Source: Candidatus Woodwardiibium gallinarum (GTDB lineage Bacteria > Bacillota > Clostridia > Oscillospirales > CAG-382). From it: DNA of 64,000 nt. The translations under genes and the position numbers were made by a program. Shown here in pieces: positions 52,018 to 60,593 of this stretch. Every line of letters begins with the position of its first letter. Position 1 is the stretch's first letter. Below the pieces are notes generated by a model. The model ran no database searches, was not told where the DNA came from, and saw only the letters and a program-made list of their open reading frames with translations. The DNA lies in contig CAJFRY010000001.1 of assembly GCA_904419545.1 (NCBI GenBank), positions 124,001 through 188,000 on the forward strand, given 5' to 3'.

Positions 52018-52760
52018 ATGCCGCACTCCTTCCCGGCCAGCTTATCCAGCAGACGGCGTCGGACCAGCGCGGAGGAATAGGGCTCGTCATCCAGAAGGAA
52101 ACAGTGCTCGGCTTCGTTGATGTCCCACAGATAGTGCGCATCCGAGCAAATTACCGTTTCCAGTCCCGCGAGTGCACTGTGCGTTTCGCACAGCTCCGCA
52201 ATCCGCCCGCCGTCGTGGTATTCGACGGCCGTAAAAACGGGGGAAGGGGGCATACCGCCCAGCGTGGTGAGAATGCCGTTGGCCTGCCGGTCGACATGTG
52301 CCGGATAAACGACGGCGCCGTGTGCCCGCGCGCTTTCCACGGCTTTTTCAAGCGGCAGTGCGGTTGCGTTGGACAGCAGGAATTCCTCCTGCCCGAGCGG
52401 CTCGTCGTTGGCGTTGCAGATGATCTGCTCACCAAATATATCGGTGCGGTTTTTGATTCTGATGCGCTTGCTGTCCACAAAGGCATCAAAATCCATCGCC
52501 GCTTCGAGTGTTTCGAACAGGCAGACGATGTGGATGTCCTCCGCCGTGGTCAGTTCCATGCCCGCAATCGGCACGATTCCCTGTCTGCGGCAGGCCTCAA
52601 AAAAGGCCGGGCAGTTCTTGGAGGTATTGTGGTCGGTCAGCGCCAGCAAATGCAGCCCCTTGAGCGCTGCCATGCCTGCAATGTTGTTGGGCGTCATATC
52701 ATTGTCGCCGCAGGGCGACAGGCAGGAATGGATATGCAGATCGTAATAATATTTATTCAT
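52014..52760 (-). CDS. PHP-domain phosphoesterase
   Basis: A 248-residue protein of the polymerase and histidinol phosphatase (PHP) family. It has the metal motifs YDLHIHSCLSPCG at the start, ALTDHNT, GMELTTAED, and later VYPAHVDRQANG and CSDAHYLWD. PHP proteins hydrolyse phosphoesters such as AMP-type nucleotides or RNA ends. The start is ATG 52760, overlapping the preceding stop by 4 bp. Its function within a hydrogenase operon is not obvious; a nucleotide-signal phosphatase is one possibility. Confidence 0.88.
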   Translation of the reverse strand: MNKYYYDLHIHSCLSPCGDNDMTPNNIAGMAALKGLHLLALTDHNTSKNCPAFFEACRRQGIVPIAGMELTTAEDIHIVCLFETLEAAMDFDAFVDSKRIRIKNRTDIFGEQIICNANDEPLGQEEFLLSNATALPLEKAVESARAHGAVVYPAHVDRQANGILTTLGGMPPSPVFTAVEYHDGGRIAELCETHSALAGLETVICSDAHYLWDINEAEHCFLLDDEPYSSALVRRRLLDKLAGKECGI

Positions 52761-53089
52761 ATGCTCGCCTCGCCGGCCAGCGCGGCGCACAGCTCAAACG
52801 CAGTTTTGGGAGAGGCGAGAAGGTTTACACCCTTGGCGCGTGCCGCTTCGCGGACATCCTCGCCGATTTCGGCGCCCTCCGCCACGATCACGCAGGAAAA
52901 ATCGATCAGAGTGGCGACGGCGACGACGTTGATGTTGGTCATGATCGTTACCCAGGCCTGATCCTGCTTGCCGCGTCCCATTACCCAGCTTAACAGATCG
53001 CCTGTATAGCCGCCGTGAATTTCGCGGCTGCCGTCGGCCAGCACCACCGGCTCGGCGCCGATCTTGACCGCAAGCTCATGTACGGTCAT
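52757..53089 (-). CDS. DRTGG-domain protein
   Basis: A 110-residue protein resembling a stand-alone DRTGG domain. The pattern includes EIHGGYTGDLLSWVMGRG, AWVTIMTNINVVAVATLID and VNLLASPKTAFELC. DRTGG domains occur in regulators next to CBS domains or HPr kinase and may bind small ligands. The start is ATG 53089 (GGAG ten bases upstream) and lies inside the end of the hydrogenase-like gene, so the two are coupled. Confidence 0.85.
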   Translation of the reverse strand: MTVHELAVKIGAEPVVLADGSREIHGGYTGDLLSWVMGRGKQDQAWVTIMTNINVVAVATLIDFSCVIVAEGAEIGEDVREAARAKGVNLLASPKTAFELCAALAGEASI

Positions 53090-54395
53090 CGGGTTCACGC
53101 TCCTTTCCGGCGGGTCCGTCCTTGGCAAGAAATTTGCGGATCCGCTCGCGCATCTTGACGATGCATTCATTTTCATTCGCTTCGCCGTTGACAATATCCT
53201 CGGCAAACGCATGGCAGGTCGGCGACCCGCAGGAACCGCAGTCAAGGTGCGGCAGCCGTTCGTTGATCTCCTCGATGGCCTGCATCTTGCGCATTGCGGC
53301 ATCCATATCGTTGTCCAGCAGCGTAATCGGCTGGTATTTCAACCGATCGCCGCTGAAATATTCCTCCGGCACAAAGGTGTCGGCGTTTTTTTCTTTATAC
53401 GACCAGTTCTGCGTGACAGGCAGATAACGACGCAAGGTTTGCAGACGGGTTTTGGCTATGTACGGGTTCTCCACCGCCATCGTCCCGCCTACGCAGCCCG
53501 CCGAGCAGGCGTTCAGCTCAATGAATTCAAGCGAGGGCATATTCCCATTTTCAATTTGATCCAGCACGCGGATGACGTTTTCGATGCCGTCCGCAGCGAG
53601 ATAGCGGTCGTTGAACAGCGCGCTCGCCTCGCCGCCGGCGGATGCCCACGAGATTCCGATCATACCGCTGTGCGAAATCGGCATCGGCGTTTTGTCCTTC
53701 TTCATCAACGGCAGCAGCGCAAAATATACGTCGTTCATCGAAACGACCAGGTCAACGTAGCTTTTCTTGCCCATAAACCCGTTTTTGACATAGCTGACTT
53801 TGGCGGGGCAGGGGGATATGAAGCAGACGCCGATATCCTTGTCCCGCAGGCCCGGGTTCATCTCCCGTGCCTGCTCGCGCGCCAGCATCCCCGCGATTTC
53901 CATCGGGGGCAGAAGCGGCATCACATTGTCGCACAGGAAGGGAAAGCGAAGTGAGATCAGCCGCACCACCACAGGGCAGGCTGAGCTGATGACCGGTTTG
54001 CGCACGCCCTCACGACGTAGGTAACGCCGCGTATAACCGCTGACCATCTCTGCCGCGCGGGAGACCTCATATACATCATCAAAGCCATAGTCCAATAGCC
54101 CCTGCAGCACGTAATCGATGTCGTCGAGGTTGTCAAACTGGCCATAGAGCGACGGCGCGGGCAATGCGACCTTCCATTTGAAGTCGCGAATCTGCTCCAG
54201 CTTGTCGGAAAATGCCTTTTTCGCCTTATACGGACAGACCCGGATGCACTCGCCGCAGTCGATGCAGCGGTCCGCGTCAATGACGGCATGGCCGTCGCGG
54301 ATGCGGATTGCCTCTGTCGGACAGCGTTTGAGGCAGTTGGTGCAGCCCTTGCATTTGTCTATGTCGAGCGTAACGGAATGCTTGTATGTGCTCAT
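53076..54395 (-). CDS. Sensory-type [FeFe]-hydrogenase-like protein with a C-terminal Fe-S motif
   Basis: A 439-residue relative of the hydrogenases. N-terminal two-cluster ferredoxin (C15, C18, C22, C26 and C44, C47, C50, C54), then an H-cluster domain with L1 SSACPVVV (137-144), L2 ISPCPAK (193-199), L3 ELNACSAGCVGG (293-304), and a C-terminal CGSCGSPTC motif (386-394) like that of Fe-S reductase subunits. L1 has Ala in place of the first Cys of TSCCP, as described for sensory HydS, and L2 lacks the usual Met and Glu. There is no PAS domain. It probably senses H2 or redox state rather than turning over H2 quickly. Confidence 0.88.
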   Translation of the reverse strand: MSTYKHSVTLDIDKCKGCTNCLKRCPTEAIRIRDGHAVIDADRCIDCGECIRVCPYKAKKAFSDKLEQIRDFKWKVALPAPSLYGQFDNLDDIDYVLQGLLDYGFDDVYEVSRAAEMVSGYTRRYLRREGVRKPVISSACPVVVRLISLRFPFLCDNVMPLLPPMEIAGMLAREQAREMNPGLRDKDIGVCFISPCPAKVSYVKNGFMGKKSYVDLVVSMNDVYFALLPLMKKDKTPMPISHSGMIGISWASAGGEASALFNDRYLAADGIENVIRVLDQIENGNMPSLEFIELNACSAGCVGGTMAVENPYIAKTRLQTLRRYLPVTQNWSYKEKNADTFVPEEYFSGDRLKYQPITLLDNDMDAAMRKMQAIEEINERLPHLDCGSCGSPTCHAFAEDIVNGEANENECIVKMRERIRKFLAKDGPAGKEREPDDRT

Positions 54396-54425
54396 CGCAA
54401 ACCCCTCTCCTCCCGGCGGGGAAGA

Positions 54426-54851
54426 TCAGACGTTTACGACCATCGTGATCTTCGTACCCTGCCCAAGCTCGGATTCGATTTTCATTTCATCGGTATAGCG
54501 CTTCATGTTCGGCAGTCCCATGCCGGCGCCGAAGCCGAGTGAGCGTATGTTGTCCGGCGCGGTGGAATATCCCTCCTGCATTGCCAGCTCAATGTCTGCA
54601 ATTCCGGGGCCATGATCCTCCAGCACGATGACGATGCGGTCGGGATCCACGGTAATTTCAGCCTCGCCCCCACCGGCGTGAATGACCATATTAATTTCGC
54701 CTTCGTACATCGCAATCGAAACGCGACGGATTACCTCGGGCGCAAATCCGAGCTGACGCAGCTTCTTCTTCACTTCGACCGAGGCTTCGCCTGCAGAGGT
54801 GAAGTTTTCACCGTCCACAATAAAACGGAAATGCAGCGCGTCGGCAGCCAT
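54426..54851 (-). CDS. GHKL ATPase of anti-sigma kinase type
   Basis: A 141-residue HATPase domain protein of the RsbW/SpoIIAB sort. It has MYEGEINMVIHAGGG (N box), LEDHGPGIADIE (G1) and GFGAGMGLPNMKRYTDEM (G2). The start at 54851 overlaps the stop of the DRTGG gene. These proteins bind or phosphorylate partner proteins; the target is unknown. Together with the ATPase at 51460-52017, this gives two such switches in one operon. Confidence 0.87.
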   Translation of the reverse strand: MAADALHFRFIVDGENFTSAGEASVEVKKKLRQLGFAPEVIRRVSIAMYEGEINMVIHAGGGEAEITVDPDRIVIVLEDHGPGIADIELAMQEGYSTAPDNIRSLGFGAGMGLPNMKRYTDEMKIESELGQGTKITMVVNV

Positions 54852-55204
54852 CAGGACTTGCCTCCGTTGCCGCGCAGTCCGTTGGCGTACAGCTTGCCGC
54901 AGGCCTCGTACATCCGCATGCCGGTCGCGAGGATGACAATGCCGCTCTCTTTCGCGAGGGCAAGCATCTCCTCCGTCGGCGCTTTGCTGCGGACGAAAAC
55001 GATGCAGATCATATCCATCATTTCCGCGGTTCGGATGACCTGCGAATTGACCAGCCCCGTCAGCAGCACAGCCTGGTCCTTCACGTAGGCGAGTACGTCG
55101 CTCATCATATCCGAGCCGCACGCGGAGTAGACTTCTTTGTCGATGTATTCGCTGCAGCAAAGCACGTCGGCCTCCAAAAGGTCTCTGATTTCGTTGATTT
55201 TCAT
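54851..55204 (-). CDS. DRTGG-domain-like regulator
   Basis: A 117-residue protein with the DRTGG-type fold pattern: KINEIRDLLEADVLC, VKDQAVLLTGLVNSQVIRTAE and GIVILATGMRMYEACGKLY. It belongs to the same general family as the protein at 52757-53089 but with low similarity. Its end overlaps the start of the ATPase gene. ATG 55204 is used; a longer frame to 55258 overlaps the NuoE-like gene. Confidence 0.82.
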   Translation of the reverse strand: MKINEIRDLLEADVLCCSEYIDKEVYSACGSDMMSDVLAYVKDQAVLLTGLVNSQVIRTAEMMDMICIVFVRSKAPTEEMLALAKESGIVILATGMRMYEACGKLYANGLRGNGGKS

Positions 55205-55254
55205 ATCAAATCCTGCCTTTCCGCTCTTGTGAAGCGCGTCGTTGTCAGGGTGGC

Positions 55255-55731
55255 TCAATATTTTTCAAAAATGCCCTTGATGTCGGCAGGCGTCAGGCGG
55301 CCGTAAACGTCCTCGTTGATGACCATAACCGGCGCAAGCCCGCAGCAGCCGAGACAGCGTGTGTCCTGGATGGTAAATTTGCCGTCCTTGGTCGTTTCGC
55401 CCGCTTTGATACCGAGCACATTCTCGACTTCCTCCAACACGGCCTGCGCACCCTTGACGTAGCACGCCGTGCCTGTACATACGGAAACGACGTTCTCTCC
55501 CTTCGGACGCAGCGAGAATTGTGAGTAAAAGGTTGCCACGCCATACACCTCGGAAACCGGGATGTCCAGCGCGTCGGCAATCAGCTCCTGCGTTTCGAGT
55601 GAGAGATAACCGAACAGCTCCTGTGCCTTCTGCATAATCGGCATCAGCGGCCCCTTTGTGTCTTTGTTGGCCGCAATGAACTGCTTAAGCTCCGCCGTTT
55701 TTTGATCGATCTGTTCTTTGGTGAGTGCCAT
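55255..55731 (-). CDS. hydC: NuoE-like [2Fe-2S] subunit of the bifurcating hydrogenase
   Basis: A 158-residue thioredoxin-like subunit with the four [2Fe-2S] cysteines in CTGTACYVKG (two) and DTRCLGCCGLAP (two), and the N-terminal helical part EQIDQKTAELKQFIAANK followed by SEVYGVATFYSQFSLRPKG. The start is ATG 55731 with AGGAGG six bases upstream; a longer frame to 55806 is read-through. It is the first gene of the ten-gene hydrogenase operon and, with hydA and hydB, completes the HydABC set. Confidence 0.95.
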   Translation of the reverse strand: MALTKEQIDQKTAELKQFIAANKDTKGPLMPIMQKAQELFGYLSLETQELIADALDIPVSEVYGVATFYSQFSLRPKGENVVSVCTGTACYVKGAQAVLEEVENVLGIKAGETTKDGKFTIQDTRCLGCCGLAPVMVINEDVYGRLTPADIKGIFEKY

Positions 55732-55847
55732 AGCTTGCCTCCTGATAGAAATAAAAATTTTTCTGCGCTCAAAAAACCGCCCTGCATGCAAGGCGTGCTT
55801 TTCCATATTCCGGCAGGCAGTATAATCCTGCGCATATGCTGTTATTT

Positions 55848-55876
55848 ATTCTATCATATACAACAAAATAATACAA
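55848..55876 (-). promoter_or_regulatory. SigA-type promoter of the hydrogenase operon
   Basis: On the minus strand TTGTAT (55876-55871), 17 bases and TAGAAT (55853-55848), giving a leader of about 110 bases before the NuoE-like start. Confidence 0.65.
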
Positions 55877-55916
55877 GAGCGATTTTCTCTTTTTTTGCAA
55901 AAAATCTTGCTTTTTA

Positions 55917-55945
55917 TTGCTTTGCTTGACTTGTTGTGGTATAAT
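55917..55945 (+). promoter_or_regulatory. SigA promoter with extended -10 before the oxidoreductase gene
   Basis: TTGCTT (55917-55922), 17 bases and TATAAT (55940-55945), with TGG before the -10. It points away from the hydrogenase operon. The leader to the next start (56172) is about 220 bases and contains no convincing gene. Confidence 0.8.
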
Positions 55946-56130
55946 CGTATGCGGGTCGGAGGCGATGTTTTCCATTTGCCGGCAGACCTCACTGCAAAGA
56001 ACGGCATTTTGGGCATAAAAGAACACACAGGATTTGTCCGGCGGTTCACGTGCGTATGGAAATGTGGCCTTCATTGCTCAATAAGGCGCCGGGGCTTTAC
56101 GGTTAAGACTCTGAACTTTTTTAACGCCGA

Positions 56131-56171
56131 AAGGAGGAGGCTTTCGCACAGCGAAAGTACGAACCATTATC
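56131..56171 (+). promoter_or_regulatory. Unusual ribosome-binding site separated from the start by a hairpin
   Basis: AAGGAGGAGG (56131-56140) is followed directly by CTTTCGC-aca-GCGAAAG (56141-56157), a 7-bp stem, and then 14 bases before ATG 56172. Linear spacing (31 bases) is too long for initiation; folding the stem would bring the site to about 14 bases. Confidence 0.5.
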
Positions 56172-57221
56172 ATGATAAAAGTTGCTTTGTGCGGCATCGG
56201 GCGCATGGGATCGTACCATTTGGCGATACACGAAAAGCTCGCCGCAGAAAACGAGGACATCCGCATCGTCGCCATCTGCGACGTGGAGGCGCACAAGCTT
56301 TCCGGCGGCGGCACGGCGAAGGTGAATCTTTCCGGCGCCGGAATAGCCTCGCATTACAACGACTACCGGCACTATACCGATTATGATGAGATGCTCCGGT
56401 CGGAATCGCTCGATTTCGTGGATATCACCCTTCCCACCTATCTGCACTGTGACGCTGCGGTCAAGGCGCTGGAAAAGGGAATACACTGCCTGTGCGAAAA
56501 GCCGATGGCGCTCTCGCCTGCGGAATGCGCGCGGATGGCGGACGCCGCGACGCGCAGCGGCAGATTCCTGATGATCGGGCATTGCCTGCGCTTTTGGCGG
56601 GAATATGTCTATCTGAAGCACTGTGTCGAAAGCGGTGTATATGGGCAGGTCCGCGGTGCGTATTTCTGGCGCGGCGGCTTTCAGGACCATGTCAAAAATC
56701 CTTCGTGGCAGGACTGGATCATTACCAAGGAGAAGGGCGGCGGCGCGCTGTTCGATCAGCATATCCACGACATCGACGCGGTGCGCTGGCTCTTCGGCGC
56801 GCCGGAGGCTGTCTCGGTCTGTGCGCGGACGGTGTTCCCCAAAAGCGCCAACGACATTGTCAGCGCCGCGTACCATTACGGCGATAAGGTTGTTACCGCG
56901 CTGGATGACATCACCTATAAAGGCGTGCCGTTCTCCTATGGCTATAAAGTGAATTTTGAACAGGCCACGCTCGAATACCGTGATAATGTTCTGAAGGTTT
57001 ATGCCGGGGACGGCACGGTCTTTACGCCCGCATACGACGATGCGCTCACACCGTCGGACGATGCGTATTATAATGAAATCCGTTATTTTTACGACTGTGT
57101 CCGCAGCGGAAGGAAGCCGGATGCCGTTCCGCTTTCCGACAGCGCCGCTGCCGTCTCGCTTGCGCTGGCCGAGACGGAGAGTGCGGCCCGCGGCGGCGCG
57201 GCGGTCGTTGTGAACCACTGA
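56172..57221 (+). CDS. Gfo/Idh/MocA family NAD(P)-dependent oxidoreductase
   Basis: A 349-residue dehydrogenase. N-terminal Rossmann domain with GIGRMGSYHLAIHEK, IVAICDVEAHK, and DFVDITLPTYLHCDAAVKALEKG leading to the conserved CEKPMALSPAEC (EKP motif). The C-terminal domain has the GGGALFDQHIHDIDAVRWLFG segment (GGxxxDxxxHxxD) of the family. Substrates are typically sugars or inositols; this one is unknown. It has its own promoter and is 13 bp ahead of the ABC transporter. Confidence 0.93.
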   Translation: MIKVALCGIGRMGSYHLAIHEKLAAENEDIRIVAICDVEAHKLSGGGTAKVNLSGAGIASHYNDYRHYTDYDEMLRSESLDFVDITLPTYLHCDAAVKALEKGIHCLCEKPMALSPAECARMADAATRSGRFLMIGHCLRFWREYVYLKHCVESGVYGQVRGAYFWRGGFQDHVKNPSWQDWIITKEKGGGALFDQHIHDIDAVRWLFGAPEAVSVCARTVFPKSANDIVSAAYHYGDKVVTALDDITYKGVPFSYGYKVNFEQATLEYRDNVLKVYAGDGTVFTPAYDDALTPSDDAYYNEIRYFYDCVRSGRKPDAVPLSDSAAAVSLALAETESAARGGAAVVVNH

Positions 57222-57234
57222 GGGAGGGCGGCAT

Positions 57235-58140
57235 ATGGCTTTAACCGTAGAGCATATCACCAAAAGCTTCGGTGAAAAAATTGCGGTGGATGATCTTTCC
57301 TTCTCGATGGAAAAAAGCGGGGTTTTCGGTTTGATCGGGACCAACGGCGCCGGCAAGACGACCACCATCCGCATCATCCTCGGCATTATGAAAAGCGATA
57401 CCGGCTGTGCTTCGTGGGATGGACGTCCGATCACGCGCGAGAATGTGCGGTTCGGGTATATGCCTGAGGAACGCGGTATTTATATGAAGGAAAAGGTTCG
57501 TGAACAGCTCGTCTATTTTGGGATGCTGCATAAAATGACCAAGGCCGATGCGTCTGCGTCTGCGGATCGTTGGATTGAACGGCTGGGTATCGGCGAATAC
57601 GCCGGCTTCGCGGCGGAAAAGCTGTCCAAGGGCAATCAGCAGAAGGTGCAGCTCATCGCTACGCTTGTCCATAACCCCGAGCTGATTTTTCTCGACGAAC
57701 CGTTTTCCGGGCTGGACCCGGTCAACACCGAACTGTTCCGTGCGGTCATTCGTGAGCTGGTCGAGGACGGACGATATATTGTGATGTCTTCGCATCAGAT
57801 GGCGATCGTTGAAGGATACTGTGAAAACCTGCTTATTCTCAACCGGGGAAAAACCATTTTGAAGGGCAATCTGCGCGAGATCAAAAGCGGCTACGGACGT
57901 ACACGGCTGGCCGTCAATACCTCTCCCGAGACGGCTGCGGCCGCCGAAGCACTGGGTCTTTCCGCGGTGGAGACCCGCGCGGATTACACGGAATATAAAA
58001 TCAGCGGCGAAGCGGCCGCCGAAGCATTTCTCCGCCGTTTGCTGGAATCGGGCGTTTATCCGACGCGCTATGAAATATTAGAGCCGTCGCTGCATGAGAT
58101 TTTCCTCGACTGTGTCGGCGAGAAGGAGAGCGCAAAATGA
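57235..58140 (+). CDS. ABC transporter ATP-binding protein
   Basis: A 301-residue ATPase with Walker A GTNGAGKTTT, signature LSKGNQQKVQLIATL, Walker B LIFLDEPFSGLDP and SSHQMAIVEG as H loop. The C-terminal 80 residues resemble DUF4162 of NatA-like exporters. The next gene starts inside its stop codon. Substrate unknown; sodium or drug export by analogy with NatAB is possible. Confidence 0.93.
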   Translation: MALTVEHITKSFGEKIAVDDLSFSMEKSGVFGLIGTNGAGKTTTIRIILGIMKSDTGCASWDGRPITRENVRFGYMPEERGIYMKEKVREQLVYFGMLHKMTKADASASADRWIERLGIGEYAGFAAEKLSKGNQQKVQLIATLVHNPELIFLDEPFSGLDPVNTELFRAVIRELVEDGRYIVMSSHQMAIVEGYCENLLILNRGKTILKGNLREIKSGYGRTRLAVNTSPETAAAAEALGLSAVETRADYTEYKISGEAAAEAFLRRLLESGVYPTRYEILEPSLHEIFLDCVGEKESAK

Positions 58141-59363
58141 ACGAAATCAAAACAGTTTTCGGTTTTACGGTTCGCAGTGCCGTCCGCAAAAAGCCTTTCA
58201 AAATTTCTACGATCGTGCTGCTGGTGCTCATTCTGATTCTCTGTGCGCTGCCGTCGCTGCTTTCGTCGGATACGGATGCGTCCGAGGAGACGGTGGCCGA
58301 AAAAACCTACAATTGCTACTATATCGATGCGTCCGGACTTATTCCGGGCGGTCGGGAGGTATTGGAGGCGCTTCTGCCCGGCGCCGAGATTGTGGACGGT
58401 GATATCGAAAAGCTCGATGCGTATGGCGCAGAGTGCGACGGCAACGGTTCAACGCTGGTCGTTGAGGTGGTCGAGAGGGACGGAGCGCCCTTCATCAATC
58501 TGTATCAGGGTGCGCTTGCCAATACCACAGGCGTCGTTGATGCGCTCAATGAGCGCTACGTTGCTTCGCTGCTTGCCGAAAACGGTGTGAGCGACGACGT
58601 GATTGCACTTACCGCCGCGAAGCTCGGGAGCGCCGCGCTGCCGCTGGGGACGATGCGTTTTACGGGCTATGTCGCCGGAATCGTTGTGTTGATGCTGATG
58701 TTCTTTGCGATCTATTTTTACGGCTATAGCGTCGCTTCCAGTGTGGCGAGTGAAAAGTCCTCCCGCGTAATGGAAACGCTCGTCGTCAGCGCCAAGCCGC
58801 GCAACATCCTCGCCGGAAAGCTGTTCGGCACCGCGTTTGTCGGCTTTGTTCAGCTTGCGGTCTGCGCCGTATTTGCGGTGGCATGCTATCAATTGCTTGT
58901 TCCGGAGGGTTTTACCGTTGCGGGAATGCCGTTGTCGTTTGAAACCTTTACGCCGCTGAATGCGCTGCTGATCCTGTTGCTGTTTGTGCTTGGATTTTTC
59001 CTTTACGCGCTGCTGTATTCGATCACCGGCGCGATGGTCTCGCGCACCGAGGACCTCGGTGCGGCGATGGCTCCGGTAACGATCATCAACTTCGTGGCAT
59101 TTTATTCGGCGTATTTCATTGCGCTGATCGGCGGCGGCGGACTCAAGGATACATTTTCGCTCATCCCGTTTACCGCGCCGTTTATCCTGCCCTTCCGGCT
59201 GTTGAACGAGACGGTTCCGTGGCATATCCCCGTGTTGGCGCTGCTGCTTCTGGCCGGTACGTTTGCTGCCATCGCATATGCGACGATGAAAATTTATGCG
59301 GCCAGCGTGCTGTATTACGGCCAGCGTCTTCGTTTGCGCGATTTGGTTAAAATTAAGCTTTGA
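58137..59363 (+). CDS. ABC-2 type permease (NatB-like)
   Basis: A 408-residue membrane partner of the preceding ATPase. N-terminal segment KISTIVLLVLILILCALPSLL, an outer domain of about 140 residues, then five or six segments beginning FTGYVAGIVVLMLMFFAIYF, with SSVASEKSSRVMETLVVSAKP, the ABC-2 signature. Start overlaps the ATPase stop by 4 bp (ATGA). Confidence 0.92.
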   Translation: MNEIKTVFGFTVRSAVRKKPFKISTIVLLVLILILCALPSLLSSDTDASEETVAEKTYNCYYIDASGLIPGGREVLEALLPGAEIVDGDIEKLDAYGAECDGNGSTLVVEVVERDGAPFINLYQGALANTTGVVDALNERYVASLLAENGVSDDVIALTAAKLGSAALPLGTMRFTGYVAGIVVLMLMFFAIYFYGYSVASSVASEKSSRVMETLVVSAKPRNILAGKLFGTAFVGFVQLAVCAVFAVACYQLLVPEGFTVAGMPLSFETFTPLNALLILLLFVLGFFLYALLYSITGAMVSRTEDLGAAMAPVTIINFVAFYSAYFIALIGGGGLKDTFSLIPFTAPFILPFRLLNETVPWHIPVLALLLLAGTFAAIAYATMKIYAASVLYYGQRLRLRDLVKIKL

Positions 59364-59388
59364 ACGATCAGGAAAGGACGGTTTCATA

Positions 59389-60357
59389 ATGAAAAGATGT
59401 TCCGCCTGCGCGATGGCGCTGCTTCTGCTGCTTTCGCTCTGCGTACCCTTTGCTTCTGCCGAGGAAGCGGTTATCGATGTGCCGCGCTTGGAAACAACGC
59501 CTGTAATCGACGGCGCAATCGGCGCGGACGAATATGTCTGTCTGCGCTCCTATGCCGAAGGCGGGCTTTCGCTCGTTTCCGGCAGCAGCCGGCAGCCCTC
59601 CGCTTATTTCTATGCCGGGTGGGATGATGATTACTTTTATTTCGCTGTAAAAGTAAGCTGTTATGCGCCGCATTCCTCTTATCAGGATGATGAGGCCGGC
59701 CATTACATCTTCAATGGCCATAGCCTTATGGCCGCGCTGGTGCCCGATGACCCGTCGGCGGCGAAGTATCAGCCTGCCAACGGCGAATACTGGCTCTGGG
59801 AGGAGGCGTATGCCTCCGGCGTCTGTTTTGAGTGGACGACGATCCTCGATTCGCGTACCGGCAGCGTCGTGACTGACGACCATTTCCTTGCACTGTCCGA
59901 GAGCGAAGGCTTTCTCGCTGCCTGCACGAGCGCGGACGGATACGACGTATATGAGATGCGCATCGCTTTTTCCGCCTTTTCCACCGAATTTGCAGGCGCG
60001 CCCTTTCAGGCGGAGCTCGGCGCGGTGTTTGGCCTGGATTTCAATGCAGGGCTGACTGATGTCGGAATTGGTTATGACGGTGAGAATGGCGTCTATCGCG
60101 GTGATTATGTCAGCCTTGGCGGCTTTTTCGCCGATTACCGCGGGACGAACGCGGGCGCCTGCGCACATCTGCGGCTGGTTGAAAAGGCCGATGCGTACGA
60201 ATCGCTTCCCGAGACGCCTGCCACGGGTGACGACGGCTATGTATTATATGTTGTGCTTGCGGTCGTTGCCGTCGGCGCGGCGGTGGCCATATGGATTGCG
60301 CGCTCGCGCAAGAACACCGTCATCGATGATGACGATGACGATGATGAGACAACGTAA
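59389..60357 (+). CDS. Secreted CBM9-like protein with a C-terminal membrane anchor
   Basis: A 322-residue protein: signal peptide at residues 1-24 (MALLLLLSLCVPFASA), then a domain opening PVIDGAIGADEYVCL with YFYAGWDDDYFYFAVKV, the pattern of CBM9/DOMON-like beta-sandwich domains binding sugars or cofactors. Near the end PATGDDGY precedes a membrane segment (VLYVVLAVVAVGAAVAIWIA), RSRKN and an aspartate-rich tail. The PATGD stretch recalls sortase-type sites, but no standard LPXTG is present. ATG 59389 has GGAAAGGA upstream. It lies 25 bp after the ABC permease and may be co-transcribed. Confidence 0.8.
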   Translation: MKRCSACAMALLLLLSLCVPFASAEEAVIDVPRLETTPVIDGAIGADEYVCLRSYAEGGLSLVSGSSRQPSAYFYAGWDDDYFYFAVKVSCYAPHSSYQDDEAGHYIFNGHSLMAALVPDDPSAAKYQPANGEYWLWEEAYASGVCFEWTTILDSRTGSVVTDDHFLALSESEGFLAACTSADGYDVYEMRIAFSAFSTEFAGAPFQAELGAVFGLDFNAGLTDVGIGYDGENGVYRGDYVSLGGFFADYRGTNAGACAHLRLVEKADAYESLPETPATGDDGYVLYVVLAVVAVGAAVAIWIARSRKNTVIDDDDDDDETT

Positions 60358-60537
60358 TGTATGAAAAAACAATGCGGGTATATCTGCGTCAATAGCTCGG
60401 TTTCGTAAGACGCATAAATCAGGCTTCTGCCGGGCGGCACGGCGTGCGGTTCTTACGGATAGATGACTGCCTTTCAAAAACGGGCAAAAAAATTGTTTTG
60501 ATGGAATTGCATATATGTCTATGAGGCGTGATAGAGC

Positions 60538-60570
60538 AAAAAGACCGCCGGCGAAATTCTGCCGGCGGTC
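60538..60570 (-). terminator. Perfect hairpin before thiN, intrinsic terminator for minus-strand transcription
   Basis: GACCGCCGGC (60543-60552) and GCCGGCGGTC (60561-60570) form a 10-bp perfect stem. On the minus strand it is followed by TTTTTGC. The only minus-strand gene upstream is the glycosylase at 61221-62048, whose transcript would have to cross all of thiN to reach it. Confidence 0.6.
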
Positions 60571-60593
60571 GTCTGAAACGGGGAGAAAATCAG

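Noticed and set aside
55948..56386. Open frame in the leader of the oxidoreductase gene
   Set aside because: It has no ribosome-binding site, no recognisable product, and overlaps the real gene in another frame.
60358..60593. TPP riboswitch before thiN
   Set aside because: The conserved CTGAGA and ACC-TGA elements are not found; only the 10-bp hairpin and AT-rich sequence are present.
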